A stretch of DNA of 49,611 nucleotides from Pseudomonadota bacterium. Its GTDB lineage: Bacteria > Pseudomonadota > Gammaproteobacteria > Xanthomonadales > Xanthomonadaceae. The notes under the pieces are model-generated. The model was not told the DNA's origin. It searched no databases and saw nothing but the letters and a program-made list of their open reading frames with translations. Both the position numbers and the translations under genes were made by a program. Shown here piece after piece: positions 33,520 through 41,736 of this stretch (position 1 is the first letter of the stretch; the number at the start of each line of letters is the position of its first letter). Where the stretch lies: contig JAEZYE010000048.1 of the NCBI GenBank assembly GCA_023419315.1, positions 1 through 49,611 of the forward strand. Reading direction: 5' to 3'.

Positions 33520-34716
33520 ATGCAACGCGCGAGGGTGACGCCGTTCGCACGGCTGCTGTTGCTGTGCCTGCTGTGGACATCGAGCCTGGCGGTGTTCGCC
33601 GCGCCGCGCATCGGCGTGGCGACGATGGCGCCGGGGGAGGTCTTCTTCGAACGTTTCGGCCACAACGCCATCATCGTCGCGGATCCACGGACCGGTACAG
33701 CGGTCTCGTACAACTTCGGCTACTTCGACCCGGGCGAAGCCGATTTCGTCGGCAATTTCGCACGCGGCGTCATGCAGTACTACCTCGTCGCGCTGCCGCT
33801 GGAGCAGGATCTGGCGCAGTACCGCGACGAAGGCCGCGGCGTACGCCTGCAATGGCTGGACCTGCGTCCCGAACAGGCGCAACGGCTTGCCGACGCGCTA
33901 GCGCAGCGCGCACGGCCGGAGAACGCGCGCTACCGGTACGACTACTTCACTTCCAACTGTTCGACGCAGGTGCGCGACGCGCTCGATCTGGCGCTTGGCG
34001 GCAATCTGAAACCGCAGCTCGCGGGTCGCTCGCGCGGCAATACGTTTCGCAGTGAAAGCGTCCGTCTCGCCTCGCCGGCAACGTGGATGTGGCTCGGGTT
34101 CGACATGGGCCTGGGACCGGCCGCGGATCGTCCGATGTCGCGCTGGGAGGAAGCGTTCATTCCGATGCGCCTGGCGGACAGCCTGCGCGAAGCGAAAAAC
34201 GTCGATGGCCGCCCGCTCGTGCAGTCGGAAGCCGAACTGCTTCCCCACCGCGTCGCACCGGAACCGGAGGAAGCACCGCGCCGCTGGTTCGGCTGGCTGT
34301 TCGCGGGGCTGATCATCGCGGTGTTGATCGCATTCGCCGGCCGACGCCATCCGCGTACGCTCACGGCATGCGCACTGCCGTTCTGGCTGTTCTGCGCCAT
34401 CGCAGGCGGCACGCTGCTTTATCTGTGGGGCTTCACCGAACACTGGGCGGCTTGGCGCAACCACAATCTGCTGCTGTTCAATCCGCTGTGCTGGCTGCTG
34501 GTTCCCGGCGCAATCCGGGTGCTGCGCCGCCGCAATCCAGGTCGCTTCTTCCGGATTACGTTGTTCGCCATCGCGGTGTGCGCGCTGTTCGCATGGTTCG
34601 TACAGTGGCTGCCTTTCGCGTTCGGCTATCAATTCAACCAGCCCTGGATCGCCTTGCTCATGCCGGTGCACCTGGCTTTCGCATACGTATTCAAACAGCC
34701 GCATCACGCTCGCTGA
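33520..34716 (+). CDS. DUF4105 (Lnb N-terminal periplasmic domain) membrane protein
   Basis: A 398-residue protein. It has a signal peptide or anchor (LLLLCLLWTSSLAVFAAP) and a DUF4105 domain with GEVFFERFGHNAIIV, YNFGYFD and RYDYFTSNCSTQVRDAL. The Cys in SNCST is the likely papain-like nucleophile, with the FGHNA His as partner. After residue ~260 come about four to five membrane helices. The family includes the N-terminal domain seen in Lnb lacto-N-biosidase-type proteins; the biochemical role is unknown. It probably forms one transcript with corC. In E. coli the next gene after corC is lnt, which is absent here. Confidence 0.82.
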   Translation: MQRARVTPFARLLLLCLLWTSSLAVFAAPRIGVATMAPGEVFFERFGHNAIIVADPRTGTAVSYNFGYFDPGEADFVGNFARGVMQYYLVALPLEQDLAQYRDEGRGVRLQWLDLRPEQAQRLADALAQRARPENARYRYDYFTSNCSTQVRDALDLALGGNLKPQLAGRSRGNTFRSESVRLASPATWMWLGFDMGLGPAADRPMSRWEEAFIPMRLADSLREAKNVDGRPLVQSEAELLPHRVAPEPEEAPRRWFGWLFAGLIIAVLIAFAGRRHPRTLTACALPFWLFCAIAGGTLLYLWGFTEHWAAWRNHNLLLFNPLCWLLVPGAIRVLRRRNPGRFFRITLFAIAVCALFAWFVQWLPFAFGYQFNQPWIALLMPVHLAFAYVFKQPHHAR

Positions 34717-34758
34717 CGCAGGATGCGGCGTCCCCGTCGCCGCTCTCGCAGGGTAAGC

Positions 34759-36780
34759 ATGTTGATACGACTGTTTGCATTCGCGCTCCTCTCCTTCCCG
34801 TTCACCGCGTTCGCCGCGCCAGGCACGCGCGTCGCTTCGCCCGACGGCCGCATCGTCGTGGAAGTCGGCTCCGATCCGGATGGCAAGCCGACCTATTCCG
34901 CCCGCCGCGACGGCACATTACTGATCGCGCCTTCGCGACTCGGTTTCCTGCTGGTGGATGCGCCGAAAATCGATCGCGCCATCGCAATCACCGAACCGCG
35001 CACACGCAGCGTCGATGAAACCTGGGAACAGCCCTGGGGCGAGCGCCGCAAGATCCGCAACCACTACAACGAACTGCGCGTCACGCTGAAGGAAAGCGCC
35101 AAGACGGCGCGCCAGCTGGATCTGCTGGTTCGCGTGTACGACGACGGGTTCGGCTTCCGCTACGAATTCCCGCAACAGACGCGCCTGTCGCAGGTTCGCA
35201 TCCGCGAAGAGCTGACCGAGTTCACGCTCGCACAGGACGCCACCGCGTGGTGGATTCCCGCCGGCGAATGGAATCGCGAGGAATACCTCTATCACCGCAC
35301 GCCGGTGGAGGAAGTCGGCGATGCGCAGACGCCGATCACCTTCAAGCTCGCCGATGGCACGCACCTGTCGATCCACGAAGCCGCGCTGATCGACTACTCG
35401 GGCATGAACCTCACGCGCGTCGAGGATCGCCGGCTGAAGGCCCTGCTGACGCCGGGCATCGGCGGCGCCAAAGTCGTCCGCCAGGCACCGTTCAACACGC
35501 CGTGGCGCACGGTGCAGATCAGCAGCGATGCCGCAGGGCTTGCGATGTCCAGTCTGATCCTCAATCTCAACGAACCGAATGCGCTGGGCGATGTTTCGTG
35601 GGTCAAGCCGATGAAATACGTCGGCGTCTGGTGGGAAATGCACATGGATACCCGGACCTGGTCGTCCGGACCGCGCCACGGCGCCACCAACGAGAACGTC
35701 ATCAAGCACATCGATTTCGCCGGGAAGAACGGCATCGATGGCGTGCTGGTCGAAGGCTGGAACGTCGGCTGGGACGGCGACTGGTTCGGCAACGGCGAGG
35801 ACTTCAGCTTCACCCGTTCGTATCCCGATTTCGATCTCGAAAAGCTGGCGGCGTACGCGAAGTCGAAGGGCGTCAGCCTGATCGGCCATCACGAAACTTC
35901 CGCCAATGCCGCGCATTACGAATCGCAGATGGGCGATGCCTTCGATCTGTATCAACGGGTCGGCGTGCCGGCGGTGAAGACCGGCTATGTCTCCGACGCG
36001 GGCGAAGCGAAGGTCCTCGGCGAGGATGGCAAGGTGCACTACGCATGGCACGAAGGCCAGGACATGGCGCGCCATCATCTGAAGGTGGTGACCGAGGCCG
36101 CGAAGCGGCATATCACTGTCAACGCGCATGAGCCGATCAAGGACACCGGCCTGCGCCGCACGTATCCCAATACGGTTTCGCGCGAAGGCGCGCGCGGCAT
36201 GGAATACAGCGCCTGGGGCAAGCCCGGCAATCCGCCGGAACACGAAGCCAATCTGGTGTTCACGCGCCTGCTGGCCGGACCGATGGACTACACGCCGGGC
36301 ATCTTCGGCATGAAGACGCGTGCGCCGGATGGCATCGCCACTACCTGGGCCAAGCAGCTCGCGCTGTATGTCGTCATCTACAGTCCGTTGCAGATGGCGG
36401 CGGATCTGCTGGAGAACTACGAAGCCAATCCGCGCCCGTTCCAGTTCATCAAGGATGTGCCGGTGGATTGGGCCGACACCCGCGTGCTCAACGGCGAAGT
36501 GGGCGACTACGTCACCATTGCGCGCAAGGACCGCAACAGCGATGACTGGTATCTCGGCGCGATTTCCGATGAGCAGCCGCGCACGCTGCAGGCGCGGCTG
36601 GACTTCCTCGATCCAGCTCGCCGCTACACCGCGCAGATCTATCGCGACGGGGATCGTGCGGACTGGAAGCAGCATCGCGAAGACATCGTCATCGAGGAGC
36701 GCGACGTCGGCGCGCAGGACACGCTCACATTGAAACTGGCGCCCGGCGGCGGCCAGGCCATCCGCTTCATCGCGCGTTGA
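34759..36780 (+). CDS. Glycoside hydrolase family 97, SusB-type alpha-glucosidase
   Basis: A 673-residue exported enzyme with signal peptide MLIRLFAFALLSFPFTAFAA. An N-terminal beta-super-sandwich (GH97_N) is followed by a TIM barrel and a C-terminal beta domain. Glutamates E379 (GHHETS), E458 (NAHEPIKDTG) and E482 (GMEYSAWG) align with the catalytic and calcium-site glutamates of Bacteroides SusB. The 24-residue spacing of the last two matches E508/E532 of SusB, which points to an inverting alpha-glucosidase. I chose the ATG at 34759 because an AGGG lies ~6 nt upstream. No SusC/SusD or sugar regulator is adjacent. Confidence 0.92.
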   Translation: MLIRLFAFALLSFPFTAFAAPGTRVASPDGRIVVEVGSDPDGKPTYSARRDGTLLIAPSRLGFLLVDAPKIDRAIAITEPRTRSVDETWEQPWGERRKIRNHYNELRVTLKESAKTARQLDLLVRVYDDGFGFRYEFPQQTRLSQVRIREELTEFTLAQDATAWWIPAGEWNREEYLYHRTPVEEVGDAQTPITFKLADGTHLSIHEAALIDYSGMNLTRVEDRRLKALLTPGIGGAKVVRQAPFNTPWRTVQISSDAAGLAMSSLILNLNEPNALGDVSWVKPMKYVGVWWEMHMDTRTWSSGPRHGATNENVIKHIDFAGKNGIDGVLVEGWNVGWDGDWFGNGEDFSFTRSYPDFDLEKLAAYAKSKGVSLIGHHETSANAAHYESQMGDAFDLYQRVGVPAVKTGYVSDAGEAKVLGEDGKVHYAWHEGQDMARHHLKVVTEAAKRHITVNAHEPIKDTGLRRTYPNTVSREGARGMEYSAWGKPGNPPEHEANLVFTRLLAGPMDYTPGIFGMKTRAPDGIATTWAKQLALYVVIYSPLQMAADLLENYEANPRPFQFIKDVPVDWADTRVLNGEVGDYVTIARKDRNSDDWYLGAISDEQPRTLQARLDFLDPARRYTAQIYRDGDRADWKQHREDIVIEERDVGAQDTLTLKLAPGGGQAIRFIAR

Positions 36781-36811
36781 CGCGGTGATGGTGGCGCCAT
36801 CGCCCGTCACC

Positions 36812-36838
36812 GAAGGCCGGCACATGCCGGCCTTCTGC
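36812..36838 (+). terminator. Terminator-like hairpin after the GH97 gene
   Basis: A perfect 11-bp stem (GAAGGCCGGCA/TGCCGGCCTTC) has only two loop bases as drawn, so the top pairs must open. A weak, interrupted T-stretch follows. It lies 32 nt after the GH97 stop. Confidence 0.6.
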
Positions 36839-36900
36839 TTTCTGCGGTCAGTCAGCGGTGAGCGCTTGCCGTCCCCGCCACGGAAGCGCAGGATCCGCGC

Positions 36901-37917
36901 ATGAATCCAGTCCCCGCGACGTCCGCACATTCCGCACCGTTACCGAGTTGTGTCATCAACTGCTTCGTCTACGACCGGCAGGGCAACAAGCGCAGCATCA
37001 GCCTCGACGAGATCAGCGACGTGCTGTCCGTCGATGACGGCAGTTTCATCTGGGTCGGCCTCTACGAGCCGGCAGATTCCATCCTGGAGAAACTGCAGGA
37101 GGAATTCTGCCTCCACGATCTGGCGGTCGAGGATGCGCAGAACGCACACCAGCGCCCCAAGCTGGAGGCCTACGGCAACTCGTTGTTCGTGGTGATGCAC
37201 ACCGCACAGGTCGTGGACGACCACATCACCTACGGCGAAACGCATGCATTCCTCGGCCCGCGCTACCTGGTGACCGTGCGGCACGGCGCGTCGCTGTCGT
37301 ATGCGCCGGTCCGCGATCGGGTGCAGCGCGAAGCGGATCTGCTCAAGCTCGGGCCTTCGTACGCGCTCTACGCGGTGCTCGATTTCATCGTCGACAACTA
37401 TCGTCCGATCGTGGACGAGTTCCGCATGAACCTGGACACGCTGGAGAAGGACATCTTTTCCGACACCTACCGGCGCGTGACGGTCGTGAAGCTGTACGAA
37501 CTCAAGCGCGAGCTGACCAAGATGCGACTGGCGGTGGCGCCGCTCCAGGATGTTCTCGCACAGCTCACCCGCAGCCAGAGCGCGTTGATTCCGGAAGAAG
37601 TGCGGTTGTATTTCCGCGACGTGCACGACCACGTGTTGCGGGTCAACGAAGCGACCGACACCCTGCGCGAGATGCTGACCACCGCGTTGAGCGTCAACCT
37701 GTCGCTGGTCACGCTGGCGCAGGGCGAAACAGTGAAGCGGCTTGGCGCGTGGGCTGCGCTGCTCGCGGCGCCCACCTTGATCACGAGTTGGTACGGCATG
37801 AACTTCGAGCACATGCCCGAACTGGAGGCCCGCTACGCGTATCCGTTGTTGATGGTCGGTGTCGGCGCGGTTTGCGTGGGCCTCTATCGCCTGTTCAAGC
37901 GCGTGCGCTGGCTGTAG
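36901..37917 (+). CDS. corA: CorA family divalent cation transporter
   Basis: A 338-residue protein. The N-terminal alpha/beta domain is cytosolic, and the long stalk helices run through ~165-285. Two C-terminal transmembrane helices follow, with the diagnostic Y-G-M-N motif (TSWYGMNFEHMPE) at the end of the first. The C-terminus is basic (RLFKRVRWL), as in CorA. It imports Mg2+ and possibly Co2+/Ni2+ as a pentamer in the inner membrane. It is probably monocistronic. The corC gene 3.4 kb upstream belongs to a different unit. Confidence 0.94.
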   Translation: MNPVPATSAHSAPLPSCVINCFVYDRQGNKRSISLDEISDVLSVDDGSFIWVGLYEPADSILEKLQEEFCLHDLAVEDAQNAHQRPKLEAYGNSLFVVMHTAQVVDDHITYGETHAFLGPRYLVTVRHGASLSYAPVRDRVQREADLLKLGPSYALYAVLDFIVDNYRPIVDEFRMNLDTLEKDIFSDTYRRVTVVKLYELKRELTKMRLAVAPLQDVLAQLTRSQSALIPEEVRLYFRDVHDHVLRVNEATDTLREMLTTALSVNLSLVTLAQGETVKRLGAWAALLAAPTLITSWYGMNFEHMPELEARYAYPLLMVGVGAVCVGLYRLFKRVRWL

Positions 37918-37964
37918 CGCACGCTTCGACCAAAGTCGCATCCTGGAATCAACGTTACGGATTG

Positions 37965-38012
37965 ACCCTCCTGCTGCATGGGAGGACTCTTACGCAGTCA
38001 TTTGCGGAGGGT
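37965..38012 (+). promoter_or_regulatory. cstA leader with possible anti-Shine-Dalgarno pairing
   Basis: The cstA ribosome-binding site GGAGGGT (38006-38012) is the exact complement of ACCCTCC at 37965-37971. A second GGAGG (37981-37985) can pair with the same CCTCC in a small alternative hairpin. Two mutually exclusive structures are thus possible, one hiding and one exposing the start site. The leader also has several GGA trinucleotides of the kind bound by CsrA/RsmA, which represses cstA in E. coli. Folding was judged by eye only. Confidence 0.4.
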
Positions 38013-38019
38013 TTTCCCC

Positions 38020-40092
38020 ATGAAAGGTCTGTCCAAACTCGGCTGGGGCGCGTTGGCCGTGCTGGGCGCATTCGCGCTGGGTACGGTGGCGCTGCGTCGC
38101 GGCGAGCACATCAACGCGATCTGGATCGTCACCGCTGCGGTGTCGATCTATCTGGTCGCCTATCGCTACTACGCCCTGTTCATCGCCAACCGGGTGATGC
38201 AGCTGGACCCGACCCGCGCCACGCCCGCCGTACTCCGCAACGATGGGCTCGATTACGTTCCGACCAACAAGAACGTGCTGTTCGGGCATCACTTCGCGGC
38301 AATTGCCGGCGCGGGCCCGCTGGTCGGCCCCGTGCTCGCCGCGCAGATGGGCTACCTGCCCGGCATGCTCTGGTTGATCGTCGGCGTGGTGCTCGCCGGC
38401 GCGGTGCAGGACTTCATGGTCCTGTTCATTTCCAGCCGCCGGGATGCCCGTTCGCTGGGTGATCTCGTTCGCGAGGAAATGGGCCGGGTTCCCGGCACCA
38501 TCGCGCTGTTCGGCGCGTTCCTCATCATGATCATCATCCTCGGCGTGCTGGCGATGGTGGTGGTGAATGCACTCGCGGAAAGTCCGTGGGGCATGTTCAC
38601 CGTCGCCGCGACGATGCCGATCGCGATCCTGATGGGCATCTACATGCGCTACATCCGACCGGGGAAAATCGGCGAAATCTCGCTGGTCGGGCTGGTGCTG
38701 CTGCTCGCCGCCATCTGGCTGGGCGGCAAGGTGGCGGCGGATCCGGTCTGGGGCCCGGCCTTCACGTTCTCGAAGACGTCGATCACGTGGATGATGATCG
38801 GCTATGGCTTCATCGCTTCCGTGCTGCCGGTGTGGCTGTTGCTCGCGCCGCGTGACTACCTGTCGACCTTCCTCAAGATCGGCACCATCGTCGCGCTGGC
38901 GATCGGCATCCTCATCGTGATGCCGGATCTCAAGATGCCCGCGTTGACGCAGTACGCCAGCAGCGGCACCGGTCCGGTCTGGACGGGCGGCATCTTCCCG
39001 TTCCTGTTCATCACCATCGCCTGCGGCGCGGTGTCCGGATTCCACGCGCTGATTTCTTCGGGCACGACGCCCAAGCTGCTCGCCAGCGAGCAGCACATGC
39101 CGTTCATCGGTTACGGCGGCATGCTGATGGAATCCTTCGTGGCCATCATGGCGCTGGTCGCGGCGTCGGTGATCGAGCCCGGCGTGTACTTCGCGATGAA
39201 CGTATCGCCCGGCGTGGTCGGCAAGGATGTCGTGGAAGTTGCAGCCAAAGTCAGCGAGTGGGGCTTTGCGGTCAGCCCGGACGTGCTGACGGCGACCGCG
39301 CGCGAAATCGGTGAGAAGACAATCCTGGATCGCGCCGGCGGTGCCCCGACACTGGCCGTGGGCATCGCCCAGATCATGCACAACGTGTTGCCGGGCGAGA
39401 ACACCATGGCGTTCTGGTACCACTTCGCGATCCTGTTCGAGGCCCTGTTCATCCTGACCGCCGTGGACGCGGGCACGCGTGCGGGCCGCTTCATGCTGCA
39501 GGACCTGATTGGCAACTTCGTGCCGGCCATGCGCCGGACCGAATCGTGGACCGCGAACATCATCGCCACCGGCGGCTGCGTCGCGTTGTGGGGCTATCTG
39601 CTTTACAGCGGCGTCACCGATCCCTTTGGCGGCATCAAGACGTTGTGGCCGCTGTTCGGCATTTCCAACCAGATGCTCGCGGGCATCGCGCTGATGCTGG
39701 GCACGGTGGTCCTGTTCAAGATGAAGCGTGACCGCTACGCGTGGGTGACGGCGATCCCGGCGGTGTGGCTGTTGATCTGCACGATCAGCGCCAGCCTGAT
39801 CAAGATCTTCGACAGCAGTCCGGCGCAGGGCTTCCTGGCGCAGGCGCACAAGTTCCAGGCCGCCATCGCCAGCGACACGATCACCGCCCCGGCCAAGACG
39901 ATGGCCGAGATGCACAAGATCGTGTTCAACGCCTACGTGAACACCACGCTGTCGGTGCTGTTCCTGTTCGTGGTGGTGTCGGTGCTGTTCTATTCCATCC
40001 GCACCATTCTCGCCGCGCGTCGCAGCACCACCCGCACCGATCGCGAAAGCGAGTACGTGAAGGTGGATCCGCAGCAACTGGCGAACCTCTGA
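38020..40092 (+). CDS. cstA: Carbon starvation protein A, peptide/pyruvate transporter family
   Basis: A 690-residue, many-helix membrane protein matching CstA/BtsT along its full length: TNKNVLFGHHFAAIAGAGPL, VQDFMVLFISSRRDARSLG, SGFHALISSGTTPKLL, TMAFWYHFAILFEALFILTA and LFGISNQMLAGIAL. E. coli CstA takes up peptides under carbon starvation and also pyruvate; BtsT takes up pyruvate. Which substrate applies here cannot be read from sequence. I chose the ATG at 38020 because GGAGGG lies 8 nt upstream. Its stop TGA overlaps the ybdD start (TGATG). Confidence 0.95.
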   Translation: MKGLSKLGWGALAVLGAFALGTVALRRGEHINAIWIVTAAVSIYLVAYRYYALFIANRVMQLDPTRATPAVLRNDGLDYVPTNKNVLFGHHFAAIAGAGPLVGPVLAAQMGYLPGMLWLIVGVVLAGAVQDFMVLFISSRRDARSLGDLVREEMGRVPGTIALFGAFLIMIIILGVLAMVVVNALAESPWGMFTVAATMPIAILMGIYMRYIRPGKIGEISLVGLVLLLAAIWLGGKVAADPVWGPAFTFSKTSITWMMIGYGFIASVLPVWLLLAPRDYLSTFLKIGTIVALAIGILIVMPDLKMPALTQYASSGTGPVWTGGIFPFLFITIACGAVSGFHALISSGTTPKLLASEQHMPFIGYGGMLMESFVAIMALVAASVIEPGVYFAMNVSPGVVGKDVVEVAAKVSEWGFAVSPDVLTATAREIGEKTILDRAGGAPTLAVGIAQIMHNVLPGENTMAFWYHFAILFEALFILTAVDAGTRAGRFMLQDLIGNFVPAMRRTESWTANIIATGGCVALWGYLLYSGVTDPFGGIKTLWPLFGISNQMLAGIALMLGTVVLFKMKRDRYAWVTAIPAVWLLICTISASLIKIFDSSPAQGFLAQAHKFQAAIASDTITAPAKTMAEMHKIVFNAYVNTTLSVLFLFVVVSVLFYSIRTILAARRSTTRTDRESEYVKVDPQQLANL

Positions 40093-40316
40093 TGGGCACC
40101 GCGCTCGTCCCCATCAGCCACTACCAGGTACACCGGCGGGTGTGGCGCCGGCTGGTGCAGACAGCGCGGCTGTGCTGCGGGGTGCCGGACTATGACAACT
40201 ACGTCCGGCACATGCTGGAAAAGCATCCTGATCGCGAAGTCATGGATTACAAGACCTTCTTTCGCGAACGACAGGAAGCGCGCTACGGCGGCAAGAGCGG
40301 CTTCCGCTGTTGCTGA
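40092..40316 (+). CDS. ybdD: YbdD/YjiX family small protein
   Basis: A 74-residue protein with the family pattern RRLVQTARLCCGVPDYDNYVRHM, then HPDREVMDYKTFFRERQEARYGG, ending in FRCC. It is the small companion gene found after cstA and btsT throughout proteobacteria. It is translated from an overlapping TGATG. It is likely an accessory factor of the transporter. A good terminator follows 21 nt later. Confidence 0.92.
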   Translation: MGTALVPISHYQVHRRVWRRLVQTARLCCGVPDYDNYVRHMLEKHPDREVMDYKTFFRERQEARYGGKSGFRCC

Positions 40317-40336
40317 TGTCCGGACGATGAAAACGG

Positions 40337-40371
40337 AAAGGGCGAAGCCATCGGCTTCGCCCTTTTTCTTT
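40337..40371. terminator. Rho-independent terminator after cstA-ybdD
   Basis: AAAGGGCGAAGCC pairs with GGCTTCGCCCTTT around ATC, followed by further T residues. On the minus strand the same stem is followed by a mixed T-stretch, so it may also end the convergent DUF819 gene. Confidence 0.9.
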
Positions 40372-40399
40372 CAGCATGTCCGCACCCGCGGATGATCCG

Positions 40400-41665
40400 T
40401 CAGGCGCCCTGTCCCGCCATGCTCCTCAGCACCACACCGACCACATACGCCGCCACGGTGCCGGTGGCGTAGCCCAACGCGCCCAGGAGCGCGCCGACCG
40501 GGGCAAGCGAAGGATGGAAAACGGACGCCACCACCGGCGCCGAAGCAGGGCCGCCGATGTTGCTCTGCGAACCCATCGCGAAATAGAAGAACGGCACGCG
40601 CAGCAGCTTGCCCAGCAGCACCAGCAACACAATGTGCACGAGAATCCAGATCAAACCCAGGCCGAGCAGCCACGGTTTGTCCGCCAGTGAACCGATATCC
40701 ATCTGCATGCCGATGCAGGCGATCAGGATGTACAGGAACAGCGCGCCAATCTTCGACGCGCCCGCGCCATCGAGCGTGCGCGCGCGGGTGAGGCTCAAGC
40801 CCAGGCCCACCAGCGTGGACAACACGACGACCCAGACGAATGGCTCGTGCAGGCTCACCTGCCGGGCCCACGACACATTCTGGGCGAACCACGTCGAAGC
40901 CGGCGTCGCGATTGCATGCGACAGACCGACCGTGCCGAAGGCGATGCCGAGGATCACCATCAGATCCGGCAGGCTCGTGATGCGCTCGTGTTCTTTCTGA
41001 TAGGTCGCCAGCCGCTCTTTCAGTTCCTCGATGGCGCGTGTGTCCGCACCGGACCGGGCATCGATGGCTTGCGCGCGGTTGGCCAGAAAGATCAGCACCG
41101 CCATCCAGATGTAGCCGACGCTGACATCGACGACGACGAACTGGCCGAAGGTGGTTTCGTCGACCGCGAACACCTCCTTCATCGCCAGCATGTTGGCGCC
41201 GCCGCCGATCCAGCTTCCGGCCAGCGCCGCCATTCCGCCCCAGGTATCGCCCGCCACAGTTTCCGGATGGATCAACCCCATCAGCCAGAAGGCGACGAAC
41301 GCACCGAGCATGATGCTGATCGATGCACCGAAATACATGGCCAGCAGTTTCGGCCCGAGCTTCAGTACGCCGCGCAGATCGATGGTCAACGTGAGCAGCA
41401 CCAGCGCGGCCGGCAGAAGCACGCGACTGGCGACCGGGTTGTAGAGCTGGCTGGCGTTGCCGTCGATGAGCCCGACGCTGTTGTAGATGCCGGGAATGAA
41501 ATAGCACAGCAGCAACGCCGGCACGTACGTATAGAACTTCTTCCAGAATCCGCGCTCGCGGGCGGAGGTCCAGAACACCACGCCGAGCGTGGCGGCGATC
41601 AGTCCGAACAGGACAATGTCATTCTGGATCAGGGCCGTGGACGCCCCTGCGGTTTCAGCCGCCAT
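40400..41665 (-). CDS. DUF819 family membrane protein (YjcL-like)
   Basis: A 421-residue protein with about ten to twelve helices. Family features include LIDGNASQLYNPVASRVLLPAAL, GSWIGGGANMLAMKEVF, and SQSNIGGPASAPVVASVFHP near the C-terminus. The inverted-repeat-like Gly-rich GGGAN and NIGGPAS segments resemble a two-fold transporter core. The substrate is unknown. It lies 71 nt downstream of the S9 peptidase gene on the same strand, and the whole block is devoted to peptide use. A link to export or import of an amino acid or peptide is a context guess only. Confidence 0.85.
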   Translation of the reverse strand: MAAETAGASTALIQNDIVLFGLIAATLGVVFWTSARERGFWKKFYTYVPALLLCYFIPGIYNSVGLIDGNASQLYNPVASRVLLPAALVLLTLTIDLRGVLKLGPKLLAMYFGASISIMLGAFVAFWLMGLIHPETVAGDTWGGMAALAGSWIGGGANMLAMKEVFAVDETTFGQFVVVDVSVGYIWMAVLIFLANRAQAIDARSGADTRAIEELKERLATYQKEHERITSLPDLMVILGIAFGTVGLSHAIATPASTWFAQNVSWARQVSLHEPFVWVVVLSTLVGLGLSLTRARTLDGAGASKIGALFLYILIACIGMQMDIGSLADKPWLLGLGLIWILVHIVLLVLLGKLLRVPFFYFAMGSQSNIGGPASAPVVASVFHPSLAPVGALLGALGYATGTVAAYVVGVVLRSMAGQGA

Positions 41666-41736
41666 GCGATGACTCCATCAAGGTGCAGACAACAGACGAC
41701 CGCGGCGGCGCGAGCCGCCGCGGCCGGCGTGATCAC

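Noticed and set aside
37990..40077. Long minus-strand open frame opposite cstA
   Set aside because: His/Arg/Gln-rich shadow of cstA with no recognisable motif. The same applies to the long frame opposite the OPT gene and those over petABC and GH97.
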